Source of the DNA: JAIXWP01 sp964428835
GTDB taxonomy: Bacteria; Bacteroidota; Bacteroidia; Flavobacteriales_D; Sanyastnellaceae
Direction: 5' to 3'
Assembly: GCA_964428835.1 (NCBI GenBank)
Contig: CAYRZQ010000015.1
Location: 1-64,000, forward strand
Length of the DNA: 64,000 nt
In this document: positions 1-7,744 of the stretch, piece after piece
How the letters are laid out: every line of letters starts with the position of its first letter
How positions within the stretch are numbered: position 1 is the first letter of the stretch
Position numbers and translations under genes: made by a program
The notes under the pieces: model-generated
The model's input: only the letters and a program-made list of their open reading frames with translations
Database searches by the model: none
Told to the model about the DNA's origin: nothing

Positions 1-800
1 GTTCTTCGCTCTTCGATGATTCTATCCAATTTGTTCAATTGCTCGATCCCCACAGCTGCCTGAATATCCGTAAGACGATAGTTATATCCTACCTCTAAAT
101 GATCTTCAATGATTACTTTATCGCTCAAGTGTCTTACTCTATCATTGACGCTCATGCCGTGCTGACGAAGGAGCCTTAATCTCTCATTATATTTTTCATT
201 GGAGGTGGTAATGACACCGCCATCTCCAGTAGTTATAACTTTTCGCGGATGCAATGAGAAACAAACCAAATCAGAATGTGAACCAATTTTTTTTCCTTTA
301 TATGCCGATCCAGCAGCGCAAGCGGCATCTTCAATAAGAATAAGCCCGCGCTCTTCGCACAAATTCTTGAAGGCATCAATATCAGCAGGTAAACCTATTT
401 GATGAACAATGAGAATTGCTTTTGTTTTAGATGTTATTTTATTTTTTGTATCCTCAATATCGATGTTGTAAGTCTGGGGATTCACTTCTGCGAAAACAGG
501 CTTTGCTCCCACATATTTTATGCAGTTGGCAGTAGCAATATAACTCATGCTCGGGCAGATTACTTCGTCTCCTTCACCTACTCCAGCTACAATCATTGCC
601 AAGTGAAGCGCTGTTGTACAGTTACTAACCGCGACCGCATACTTTGCTCCTGTATAGCGCGCAAAATTTGCCTCAAACTCTGCTACTCTCGGGCCTTGCG
701 TAACCCAATTAGTAAGAATCGTGTCATAGGCAAGCTGCGCCTCTTCCTTACCTAAATAAGGCTTTGCTACTGGTATTTTCATCGACTTAACTTCACTCAT
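1..800 (-). CDS. DegT/DnrJ/EryC1/StrS-family sugar aminotransferase (3' end outside window)
   Basis: PLP-dependent transaminase of the sensory/sugar aminotransferase family, which adds an amino group to a keto-sugar nucleotide. About 266 residues are visible and the C-terminus lies beyond base 1. The N-terminus reads MSEVKSMKIPVAKPYLGKEE. The fold signatures are there: SNCTTALHLAM (PLP phosphate site), IEDAACAAGS with the ring-stacking Asp, and HPRKVITTGDGG, where the Lys is the predicted internal aldimine residue. The start ATG overlaps the stop of the upstream epimerase gene as ATGA, so the two are probably translationally coupled. It differs clearly in sequence from the second DegT aminotransferase in the same operon (3796-4914), so it is not a simple duplicate. 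The exact sugar substrate cannot be read from the sequence. Confidence 0.9.
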   Translation of the reverse strand, partial: MSEVKSMKIPVAKPYLGKEEAQLAYDTILTNWVTQGPRVAEFEANFARYTGAKYAVAVSNCTTALHLAMIVAGVGEGDEVICPSMSYIATANCIKYVGAKPVFAEVNPQTYNIDIEDTKNKITSKTKAILIVHQIGLPADIDAFKNLCEERGLILIEDAACAAGSAYKGKKIGSHSDLVCFSLHPRKVITTGDGGVITTSNEKYNERLRLLRQHGMSVNDRVRHLSDKVIIEDHLEVGYNYRLTDIQAAVGIEQLNKLDRIIEERR

Positions 801-1786
801 TTTTCCCAATTTTTTACTTGAATTTCCTCAATGAGATTCTTATCCTGCATGAGAACTTTGTAGTATTCTATTGTTTCTTTCAATCCCGCTTTAAAATCTA
901 CAGAGGGTTTAAAATTTGTAAGCTTAATAAACTTTTCGGGGTTGACCCAAAGTCTAGGCACATCAGCTGGCCGATCTGGTTGGTAATCGATTTCCATTCT
1001 TCCATTCAAATCCATCGCATCGATTAAGTCCAGCAACAACTGCTTCATCGTGATTTCTTCACCTGTACCAATATTGATTATTTCTCCAGTGATCTGGTTA
1101 GTAGAAAGCAGTTGAGAAAGTGCACGTGCAGTGTCTTTCACGAAAAAGAAGTCTCTGGTAACACTGCCATCGCCAAAGATGATCGGTGCCTTTCCATATA
1201 ACATCTGAACGATACTTCTTGGAATGACCTCTCCTGCGTCGCCTTCGTAATGCGCGCGCGGACCGTAGTTATTAAAAATTCTGGTAATGGTCACATCCAA
1301 CCCATAACATTTAAAGTAAGAATATGCATAATTCTCTCCGGCTAACTTGCTACTTCCGTAAACGGTCTTAGGCAGTGGAACGCCCAATTCGTCAATTGGA
1401 AAACTCTTTATATCACCATAAATTTCCGATGTGGAGATATAAAAGTACTTTTTCACTTTATTCCACCGCGCTGCCTCCAGAGTGTTGAGGGTTCCCTCTG
1501 CATTTACAAGATGATTTTCGTACGGACTGTGGATTGAATGTCTGACACCCAAGCAAGCTAAATGATAGACTACATCAACATCCTTCATCAAAGCCATCAT
1601 GCTTGTTTGTTCGAGTATATCTGCCTCTTCAAACTGAAAGTTGGGATATGTCATTGCTTGGTGAAGATTTTCAATCTTACCATTGACAAGGTTATCGACC
1701 GCTATTACGTGGTGTCCAATTTCTAATAATCGATCCACTAAATGAGAGCCGATAAAACCTGCGCCACCAGTTACTAAAATTTTCAT
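797..1786 (-). CDS. NAD-dependent epimerase/dehydratase (extended SDR, nucleotide-sugar type)
   Basis: Extended short-chain dehydrogenase acting on a nucleotide sugar (4,6-dehydratase or 4-epimerase class). The N-terminal Rossmann motif GGAGFIGSH follows directly on the chosen start (MKILVTGG). The active site is YGSSK (Tyr-x3-Lys), with STSEIYG supplying the Ser/Thr. The GEGDAGEVIPRSI-like substrate loop region is typical of sugar SDRs. The ATG at 1786 is preferred over one 7 codons upstream (1807) because it places the glycine motif normally and gives a 4-base gap to the preceding glycosyltransferase gene instead of a 17-base overlap. The gene sits between a GT2 and a DegT aminotransferase. 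One reading is that it makes the keto-sugar used by the downstream aminotransferase, but this is inference. Confidence 0.9.
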   Translation of the reverse strand: MKILVTGGAGFIGSHLVDRLLEIGHHVIAVDNLVNGKIENLHQAMTYPNFQFEEADILEQTSMMALMKDVDVVYHLACLGVRHSIHSPYENHLVNAEGTLNTLEAARWNKVKKYFYISTSEIYGDIKSFPIDELGVPLPKTVYGSSKLAGENYAYSYFKCYGLDVTITRIFNNYGPRAHYEGDAGEVIPRSIVQMLYGKAPIIFGDGSVTRDFFFVKDTARALSQLLSTNQITGEIINIGTGEEITMKQLLLDLIDAMDLNGRMEIDYQPDRPADVPRLWVNPEKFIKLTNFKPSVDFKAGLKETIEYYKVLMQDKNLIEEIQVKNWEK

Positions 1787-1790
1787 TTCT

Positions 1791-2735
1791 TTACTTTTTC
1801 GAATCAATATTTAATTCGTATTCTACAATATAGTTTGGTCGTTTTCTAGCTTCATCGAGGGTTCGCCAGAGGTATTCAGCAATTATACCCAAACTAATAT
1901 TAGTGATTCCAAACCCTACTAATAAAACCGATATCAGTGCTGGCCATCCACTGCTCAAATCGCCGACAAGGAAGTGACGGAGGATGATATATATTGTCCA
2001 TGCGAACCCTATTATAGAAAACAAAATTCCTGTAACGCTAATAAACCTTATAGGGAAATAAGAATATGCAACAAAGAAGTCAACAAAGAGCTTGATTTTT
2101 TTGGCAAGTGTCCATTTCGATTTTCCCTCCATCCTTTCTTGCCGCTCGTATAAAATGTGTGTACTCTTGTACCCCATGGTCGCCATCAAACCTTCTAAGG
2201 TCAAATTTCGCTCGTGATACCTACGAATGCTATCCACCACTTTTCTTGTCATAAGAAACATGCTCGAGCCTTTTGGTGGAATATTCTTGGAGACGATACG
2301 TCTAGCAAAAAAGTAAAATGTATTTGAAAATAAAACCGAACCCCAACTGTCTTTTCTGGAGTTTCTAACTGCCCATACAATTTCATAAGGCTTTTCCAAA
2401 ACCTGATACATTTTATAAATAAGCTCTGGTGGTTCTTGCATATCACAAGCTATAAAACTTACGAGATCACCAGAAGCATAATCCATACCCGCTCTGATTG
2501 CCATGTGCGATCCGGCATTGGTCGCAAACTTGACAACTTTTACATTCTTATGTTCGCTGGCAAGAAGCTGAAGTTCTTCGAAAGTATTGTCGCCACTGCC
2601 ATCATCGATAAAGAGTACCTCGTAATCCTCAAATTGTTTTGATACTTCAGCAGAGACCATTTCATAAGCCTTGTGTACCAATTTCCCTTCAAAGTACACT
2701 GGAATAATCACTGATAATTTCTCTGGTGCTTTCAT
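1791..2735 (-). CDS. Family 2 glycosyltransferase with C-terminal membrane segments (DPM1/ArnC-like)
   Basis: GT-A fold glycosyltransferase that probably transfers a sugar to a polyprenyl-phosphate carrier at the inner membrane. The N-terminal domain shows SVIIPVYFEGKL, the acidic FIDDGSGDNT loop and FIACDMQEPPE, a DxQxPPE-type metal/nucleotide motif as in dolichol-phosphate-mannose-synthase-like enzymes. The last ~90 residues hold two hydrophobic segments (around ISVTGILFSIIGFAW and LISVLLVGFGITN), followed by a cytosolic tail. I chose the ATG at 2735; the alternative is a TTG at 2753 that overlaps the upstream stop. The ArnC/GtrB-like architecture suggests undecaprenyl-phosphate sugar synthesis. 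Neighbours are sugar-nucleotide enzymes of the same operon. Confidence 0.88.
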   Translation of the reverse strand: MKAPEKLSVIIPVYFEGKLVHKAYEMVSAEVSKQFEDYEVLFIDDGSGDNTFEELQLLASEHKNVKVVKFATNAGSHMAIRAGMDYASGDLVSFIACDMQEPPELIYKMYQVLEKPYEIVWAVRNSRKDSWGSVLFSNTFYFFARRIVSKNIPPKGSSMFLMTRKVVDSIRRYHERNLTLEGLMATMGYKSTHILYERQERMEGKSKWTLAKKIKLFVDFFVAYSYFPIRFISVTGILFSIIGFAWTIYIILRHFLVGDLSSGWPALISVLLVGFGITNISLGIIAEYLWRTLDEARKRPNYIVEYELNIDSKK

Positions 2736-2749
2736 AGCGTTGGTAAAGG

Positions 2750-3796
2750 TCAAAGTAGATTAAAAGGGTAAACGAAGAAAAACGGAAAGTTACGACTTAT
2801 TTCTTCTGACCCAAGTTGTCGAAAGAATTCTGGATCTCTAAATGACTTCACATAAATCTTATAACTTCCATCTTGGCTTCCCCACTTCATTTTAAATTTA
2901 AAAACACCACTATCTTTTGACGGGCTGCTCTCCCAATTCCATATTTTTACTCCTCTCTGCAGAGCGTTATCCATTGCATGTTTAATGAGTAATGTAGTGG
3001 GTTGGAGACTTCGAAACTCATGAATGGAACATGGCAAATAATAACTAGCAGTGATATCCGAATACATCATAATCAATCCACCGATTAACCCATTTTGATG
3101 ATAAGCTAGATATGTTTCTGTAGTGCTATTTATACCGCTCCTATTCATTAGAAACTCAATGCACTCGATTGGCTTTAATGGGATTCCATAATCAAGGCAA
3201 TTCTTTTTATAAATATCAAAGAGGCCCTTAATCGCATCTTCAGTGCACTCTGTTCTGATTTCTACATTTGATCTTTGTGCCTTTCGAATATCATATTGCA
3301 GACTTGTATTGAGCTCCAAATTGTTTAAGTCAATGAAACTTGTAAACTTATCTATGATATGTGTCGGTTGAATTGAACGTTCGTAAAGCTCCCAAATCTT
3401 TTCATTCATGAAAGGGGAATAAATTGATGCCGAAACAATATCCAGTTCTTTTAGATTTTTGAATAAAAAATCAAATGCTTCGATATGAATCTGATCAATA
3501 TTATTCCACGATGGGTCATAAATCAAGCCTGCGTTGGGTCCAAAAAAAGGCATCGAGCTATACACTACGCCAAGGTCTGAAGACTTTATGAATCCAGGTA
3601 AATAGCCAACCAATTGCGATTCGTTTTTTACCAAAACACAAAATGGTTCGCCTACACCTATTTTTTCCAGCATTTCTATATAAAGAGGATAGTGATATCC
3701 CAGAATAGAAGTAGAGGTACCAGCGCACTTCTTGAGGAAGTCTTCTAGTTCATCCGCATAAGGTGTTATGTTGCGAACGAGGGTACAGCTTATCAT
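2750..3796 (-). CDS. FemAB/GNAT-like acyltransferase of a polysaccharide cluster
   Basis: 348 residues, resembling the FemAB-related GNAT proteins (acetyltransferase GNAT_6 / BioF2-like group) often found in surface-glycan clusters. Supporting features are the IRKAQRSNVEI segment, which is characteristic of the second GNAT-like lobe, AYHQNGLIGGLIMMYSD, a Gly-rich acyl-donor turn, and a C-terminal FKMKWG, conserved in this group. No transmembrane segment or signal peptide was seen. The start overlaps the upstream aminotransferase stop by one base (TGATG), so coupling is likely. It probably adds an acyl or aminoacyl group to an amino-sugar made by the neighbouring genes. The donor and acceptor are unknown. 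Confidence 0.7.
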   Translation of the reverse strand: MISCTLVRNITPYADELEDFLKKCAGTSTSILGYHYPLYIEMLEKIGVGEPFCVLVKNESQLVGYLPGFIKSSDLGVVYSSMPFFGPNAGLIYDPSWNNIDQIHIEAFDFLFKNLKELDIVSASIYSPFMNEKIWELYERSIQPTHIIDKFTSFIDLNNLELNTSLQYDIRKAQRSNVEIRTECTEDAIKGLFDIYKKNCLDYGIPLKPIECIEFLMNRSGINSTTETYLAYHQNGLIGGLIMMYSDITASYYLPCSIHEFRSLQPTTLLIKHAMDNALQRGVKIWNWESSPSKDSGVFKFKMKWGSQDGSYKIYVKSFRDPEFFRQLGSEEISRNFPFFFVYPFNLL

Positions 3797-4914
3797 CAGT
3801 ATTTGTTTAGAGCCTCGATTACGCGATCAACCATAGCTTCTGTAAGCTCAGCGAACATTGGCAGCGACACACAATGAGCCGCGAGGTATTCTGCATTAGG
3901 ACAATCCCCATTTTTATATCCCAAATATTCGTATGCCTTCTGAAGATGACAAGGAACAGGATAATGGAGAGCTGGATAAATTTCGAGAGAATTCAAATAC
4001 TTGATTAAATGATCTCTGTCTGGAGTTGTAATTACGAAAAGATGAAATATACTATCGGCCCATTCTGGCTGATGCTGCATTACAATTTTGTCATTTTTAA
4101 TTTCACTCAAATATCTCTTTGCAATTTCTCTTCTGCGATTATTCCAGCCCTCAAGATATTTTAATTTAACCTGGAGAGAAGCTCCTTCGAGCCCCCCCAT
4201 TCTATAATTGTATCCTATCTCGTCGTGATAATATCTAACAGTACTTCCGTGATTTCTGAGCGAAAGTAAATGCTTATAGTATTTTTCATTGTTCGTGGTG
4301 ACACCACCAGCCTCACCACATGCGCCTAAATTTTTTCCAGGATAAAAGCTAAAACAAGCCATCTCTCCGAAGGTGCCCACGGTTTTGCCCTTGTATCTGG
4401 CGCCTTGAGCTTGAGCCGCGTCTTCGATTAGATAGAGATTATGTTTATCACAGATTGCCTTTACCGCATCTATGTCAAATGGTTGACCATAGAGATGAAC
4501 CCCGGCAATGGCTTTGGTACGTGGTGTGATTTTTTCTTCAATTTTCGTGACATCAATCTCCCAAGTATCAGCAGTGCAATCCACGAAAACAGGTGTGGCA
4601 CCTGCGTGAGAAACACCCCAAGCTGTTGCTATGAATGTATCGGCAGGAATTATTACTTCATCACCTTGACCAATACCCAATGCGATCATTGCTAAATGTA
4701 ACGCAGTCGTACCATTGTTGACACCAACCGCATAAGGCGAACCGACATATTTTGAAAATTCCTTTTCAAATTGCTCTACAAAAGGACCACCGGAAAACGC
4801 GGTACTCTCGTAAACTTTTTCAAACAATTCAAAAACTTCGGATTTTATCTGTTGGTGTTGACCTTTCAAATCAAGGCAAGGAATCTTTACCAGCGTGCTG
4901 CTTTCTGTACTCAT
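3796..4914 (-). CDS. DegT/DnrJ/EryC1/StrS-family aminotransferase (WlbC/WbpE-like)
   Basis: Complete 372-residue PLP enzyme. Motifs are NGTTALHLAMIALG (phosphate cup), LIEDAAQAQGARYKG (Asp that contacts the pyridine N) and FSFYPGKNLGACGEAGG, with the Schiff-base Lys in YPGKN. GYNYRMGGLEGA is the usual GxNxR substrate motif. It follows an oxidoreductase and a hexapeptide N-acetyltransferase in the order oxidoreductase - acetyltransferase - aminotransferase. This matches the wlbABC/wbpBDE logic that makes 3-amino then 3-acetamido sugars on UDP-glucuronate derivatives. On that basis I infer C3 transamination of a 3-keto-UDP-GlcNAcA-like substrate. Related enzymes acting on dTDP-3-keto-sugars are the main alternative. 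Confidence 0.87.
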   Translation of the reverse strand: MSTESSTLVKIPCLDLKGQHQQIKSEVFELFEKVYESTAFSGGPFVEQFEKEFSKYVGSPYAVGVNNGTTALHLAMIALGIGQGDEVIIPADTFIATAWGVSHAGATPVFVDCTADTWEIDVTKIEEKITPRTKAIAGVHLYGQPFDIDAVKAICDKHNLYLIEDAAQAQGARYKGKTVGTFGEMACFSFYPGKNLGACGEAGGVTTNNEKYYKHLLSLRNHGSTVRYYHDEIGYNYRMGGLEGASLQVKLKYLEGWNNRRREIAKRYLSEIKNDKIVMQHQPEWADSIFHLFVITTPDRDHLIKYLNSLEIYPALHYPVPCHLQKAYEYLGYKNGDCPNAEYLAAHCVSLPMFAELTEAMVDRVIEALNKY

Positions 4915-4920
4915 TATATT

Positions 4921-5418
4921 TTACCTGTCTGTTACTTTCTTAATTGCTTTAGCGGGATTGCCCGCTACGATTGTGTTTGCGGCCACATCTTTGGTCACCA
5001 CGGAACCTGCTCCCACTATGGCATTCTCGCCAATAGTGACACCGCAAAGAATTGTGACACTGCTTCCCAGGGAGGCACCTTTACAAACCCTCGTTTTTTC
5101 TACGTGCCAATCTGCATCAGTTTGCATGCTCCCATCAGCATTCGTAGCTCTGGGGAATCGGTCGTTTATGAACGTCACGTTATGTCCTACAAAGACATTG
5201 TCTTCTATATGCACCCCTTCACAAATGAACGTATGGCTTGATATCTTACAGTTCTTGCCAATGTAGGCTCCTTTTTGAATCTCAACAAAAGCACCGACTT
5301 TGGTGCCATCATCTATGGTGCATCCGTAAGCATTGACAAAATTAAAAATACGCACGTCCTTGCCAATGGTGACATTGTTTAGAGACTGCTTATCATTATT
5401 TATCGTTACAACTTCCAT
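4921..5418 (-). CDS. Left-handed beta-helix sugar N-acetyltransferase (WlbB/WbpD-like)
   Basis: 165 residues made almost entirely of hexapeptide repeats ([LIV]-G-x4 pattern, e.g. VTIGKDVRIFNFVNAYGCTI). The FVGHNVTFINDRFPRA segment and the C-terminal GNPAKAIKKV are signatures of the UDP-2-acetamido-3-amino-2,3-dideoxyglucuronate N-acetyltransferase group (WlbB/WbpD). The predicted role is acetyl-CoA-dependent N-acetylation of the 3-amino sugar made by the adjacent aminotransferase. It is separated from the upstream oxidoreductase by one base and from the downstream aminotransferase by six. The length is at the short end for WbpD relatives (about 165-200 residues). Confidence 0.85.
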   Translation of the reverse strand: MEVVTINNDKQSLNNVTIGKDVRIFNFVNAYGCTIDDGTKVGAFVEIQKGAYIGKNCKISSHTFICEGVHIEDNVFVGHNVTFINDRFPRATNADGSMQTDADWHVEKTRVCKGASLGSSVTILCGVTIGENAIVGAGSVVTKDVAANTIVAGNPAKAIKKVTDR

Positions 5419-5419
5419 C

Positions 5420-6430
5420 TTAATGTTCGATTTTGATTTCTTTACCTCCCTGCTTGATCGACTTTTGAGAAGCTTCTAAAATTTTGATAGTATTCAAACC
5501 ACTCTTCCAAGAAGCAATCGGTGTGGTACCGTTTACAATGGCTGAAACGAAATCCTTTGCCATTCCATTCAAAGCCTCCGCATTATTCAATTTAGGAATG
5601 AACACATCGCCAACTCTATAATCAACTAAAATTCGCTGTCTATCTTCATCTGAACTCACGCTATGTGCTGTGTCATACAGGCGAATCTTTTCTGTTGGTT
5701 CCATATCATTAAACACAATCATCTTTTTATCGCCACCCACCAACATCATCCTGATTTTTACTGGAGAGGACCACGAACAATTGAAATGCCCAATAATACT
5801 TGACTGATAATTAACCGTGAGATATGCAATGTTTTCAATCCCATTATGGATGTGACTTACACCGGTAGCATTCACGCTTACAGGCACGTCTTGAATTAAA
5901 TAATCGAGAATAGAAATATCATGTGGCGCCAAATCCCAAAGCACATTTACATCTTGCTGAATCAAACCAAGGTTGATTCGAGTAGAATCGAAGTACTTGA
6001 TATTTCCGATGGTACCGTCATCTATCAATTGCTTCATTTTTTGTACCGCAGGCGTGTAAAGGAAGGTATGATCTACCATCAATACCTTCTCATACTTTTG
6101 AGAAAGCTCTATTAGTTTGAGCGCATGATCAACTGTATCGGTCATGGGCTTTTCCAACAACACATGCTTACCTGATTCTAAGGCCTTTTTTGCTAATTCG
6201 AAATGTGTAAAAACAGGGGTGGCAATGACTACGGCGTCTAATTGATTATCAGACCAAACTGAGTCGATGTCAGAAGTAACATCAATACTTGGATACATAG
6301 AACGCGCTACTTGAAGACGCTCTTCACGAAGATCAATCACACGTTTCACCCTCACATTGGGTATAGAAGCGAAATTACGCACGAGGTTTGGGCCCCAATA
6401 GCCAAAACCGATTATTGCCACATTTATCAT
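5420..6430 (-). CDS. Gfo/Idh/MocA-family oxidoreductase, first gene of the sugar operon
   Basis: NAD(P)-dependent sugar dehydrogenase of the glucose-fructose oxidoreductase family. The N-terminal Rossmann motif is IIGFGYWGPN. The conserved LLEKPM (the EKP Lys) and the WDLAPHDISIL segment, with the catalytic His of the family, are present. In wlbA/wbpB systems such an enzyme oxidises C3 of UDP-GlcNAcA, and the next two genes fit the following steps. Its N-terminus is nevertheless closer to the generic GFGYWGPN type than to classic WlbA. The ATG at 6430 is favoured over an upstream GTG at 6451 because a TAnnTTTG box on the same strand overlaps the GTG. Confidence 0.87.
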   Translation of the reverse strand: MINVAIIGFGYWGPNLVRNFASIPNVRVKRVIDLREERLQVARSMYPSIDVTSDIDSVWSDNQLDAVVIATPVFTHFELAKKALESGKHVLLEKPMTDTVDHALKLIELSQKYEKVLMVDHTFLYTPAVQKMKQLIDDGTIGNIKYFDSTRINLGLIQQDVNVLWDLAPHDISILDYLIQDVPVSVNATGVSHIHNGIENIAYLTVNYQSSIIGHFNCSWSSPVKIRMMLVGGDKKMIVFNDMEPTEKIRLYDTAHSVSSDEDRQRILVDYRVGDVFIPKLNNAEALNGMAKDFVSAIVNGTTPIASWKSGLNTIKILEASQKSIKQGGKEIKIEH

Positions 6431-6450
6431 TTGATTTTTGTTAAGGCGCA

Positions 6451-6458
6451 CAAATATA
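6451..6458 (-). promoter_or_regulatory. Putative -7 element (TATATTTG) for the sugar operon
   Basis: Read on the minus strand this is TATATTTG, matching the Bacteroidota TAnnTTTG -7 consensus. It lies 20 bases before the ATG at 6430. A TTG (6474-6476 complement) lies 15 bases upstream as a possible -33. This is the only good candidate promoter seen for the seven-gene cluster, whose genes have gaps of no more than 14 bases. Confidence 0.5.
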
Positions 6459-6641
6459 ACGGCTCTAAAGCTTCAAAAGCAGGTTTTTTTCGGCTTCCAA
6501 TTCTTCCTCAAAAGACAAAAAATTTGCATTAAAAAACCACTGCGAAATTAACAACGCATGGCTACAAAAATCAGGGGTTGTAGCGCGTTGAACAAAAGTG
6601 ATTTATCTATGTTTGGAATTGGAAATAAGGAGTACGACGAC

Positions 6642-7526
6642 ATGAAGATGCAAGAATTTACCATTAAAGATCTCGAAAATTTTTCGGGTATCAAGGCGCA
6701 CACCATACGAATATGGGAGCAGCGCTATGGGCTGCTTGCACCCGATAGGACGGATACCAACATCCGAAAGTACACAGACAAAGACCTGAAATTTCTCCTG
6801 AATGTTTCGTTGTTAAACAACTTGGGATATAAAATTTCCCAAATCGCCACCATGTCTGAGGATCAGATGAGGGAGGCCATCAGTCGTCATGCAGCTGCTC
6901 AGCAACCCGAGCAACACTTCTTACACATGCTGAAAATCAGCATGCTCAATTACGACGAAGAACTTTTTAACGAAGTCATCGAGCAATACATTAAGGAAAA
7001 TGGACTGGAGAGAACGTTTAAGGAAGTGATCATTCCATTTATGAAGCAGATTGGAATTCTCTGGCAGGCGAATGTGATTTGCCCTGCCCAAGAACACTTC
7101 ATCTCCTCTATGGTTCGTCAAAAGATTTTCTCCCAAATCGATACATTACCCTTAATTCCGAAGACTAATTACATTCCCCATGTTTTATATCTTCCAGAAT
7201 TGGAAATCCATGAGTTGTCTTTGATAATGATGCATTATTTACTGAAGCTCCGTGGATATAGAAGTATATTTTTGGGTCAAAGTGTGCCTTTCGAAGACCT
7301 TCTTCAGGTTTATCAACGTTTGGGTCAGGTGAAATTTGTTTCAATTTTCACCACTAATCCTTCAACAGTTTTAGTTCCCGACTACCTCAAGAAAATATCG
7401 CAAATTTTTGCAGACACGGGCTGCGAATTCCATATTACTGGCAATAACTTGCAGGGAATCAAGTCTCCTGACCCATCAATCATCAATATTTACAGTAATT
7501 CCGAGGAGCTTTCCAGACACCTCTGA
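6642..7526 (+). CDS. MerR-family regulator with C-terminal B12-binding domain (CarH/LitR-like)
   Basis: 294 residues. Residues 3-70 form a MerR winged helix (FTIKDLENFSGIKAHTIRIW, then RYGLLAP and RKYTDKDL). Residues ~90-165 are the four-helix cobalamin-cap domain and ~178-294 the Rossmann-like B12 domain. The W-x9-EH motif of adenosylcobalamin photoreceptors is intact (W141, E151, H152), and H190 in ELEIHELS matches the lower-ligand His position. The residue after W141 is Gln, where I recall Thermus CarH having the His that forms the light adduct. The start at 6642 is preferred over 6558 because AAGGAG lies 9 bases upstream and the HTH then begins at residue 3. The family represses carotenoid or photoprotection genes in the dark. 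Here the next gene is an ECF sigma factor. Confidence 0.88.
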   Translation: MKMQEFTIKDLENFSGIKAHTIRIWEQRYGLLAPDRTDTNIRKYTDKDLKFLLNVSLLNNLGYKISQIATMSEDQMREAISRHAAAQQPEQHFLHMLKISMLNYDEELFNEVIEQYIKENGLERTFKEVIIPFMKQIGILWQANVICPAQEHFISSMVRQKIFSQIDTLPLIPKTNYIPHVLYLPELEIHELSLIMMHYLLKLRGYRSIFLGQSVPFEDLLQVYQRLGQVKFVSIFTTNPSTVLVPDYLKKISQIFADTGCEFHITGNNLQGIKSPDPSIINIYSNSEELSRHL

Positions 7527-7543
7527 TCACAATAGCATACTAT

Positions 7544-7572
7544 AAAAGCCCTCCCATTGGAGGGCTTTTTTG
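7544..7572 (+). terminator. Rho-independent terminator after the MerR gene
   Basis: Perfect 11-bp stem AAAAGCCCTCC / GGAGGGCTTTT with a CATT tetraloop, ending in a T run. It separates transcription of the MerR gene from the downstream sigma-factor gene, so the latter needs its own promoter. Confidence 0.93.
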
Positions 7573-7651
7573 TTGTTACACCTTCTGAAAAGCCTGATTA
7601 CAAAAACATAACACAACGTGAAAGGCTTGCCAGAGCTCAAAAAACTAAATT

Positions 7652-7735
7652 TGTTTAATCTTTTTAAGAAAAAACTTAAACATAAATTTGGAAGGTGACT
7701 TTTTCTGTTTAATATTTGTCATCAATAATTAAACA
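7652..7735 (+). promoter_or_regulatory. Two inverted repeats (TGTTTAAT type) in the sigma-factor promoter region
   Basis: Dyad 1 is TGTTTAAT (7652-7659), 15 bases, CTTAAACA (7675-7682), with an inner TTTAAG-N6-CTTAAA. Dyad 2 is TGTTTAAT (7706-7713), 14 bases, ATTAAACA (7728-7735), with perfect 8-base arms. Both sit between the MerR terminator and the sigma-factor ATG at 7745, and dyad 1 abuts a TAAATTTG -7 box. The layout is what one would expect for tandem operators of the upstream MerR protein, but binding is inferred. Confidence 0.55.
7683..7690 (+). promoter_or_regulatory. Putative -7 element (TAAATTTG) of the ECF sigma gene
   Basis: Exact TAnnTTTG match 54 bases before the ATG at 7745. 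A second identical TAAATTTG lies at 7646-7653 with a TTG 16 bases upstream of it (7627-7629), so two overlapping start sites are possible. Confidence 0.5.
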
Positions 7736-7744
7736 AGCAAAAAA

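Noticed and set aside
4752..5266. Overlapping plus-strand frames across the aminotransferase/acetyltransferase junction
   Set aside because: Several frames overlap each other here, and both minus-strand genes are well supported.
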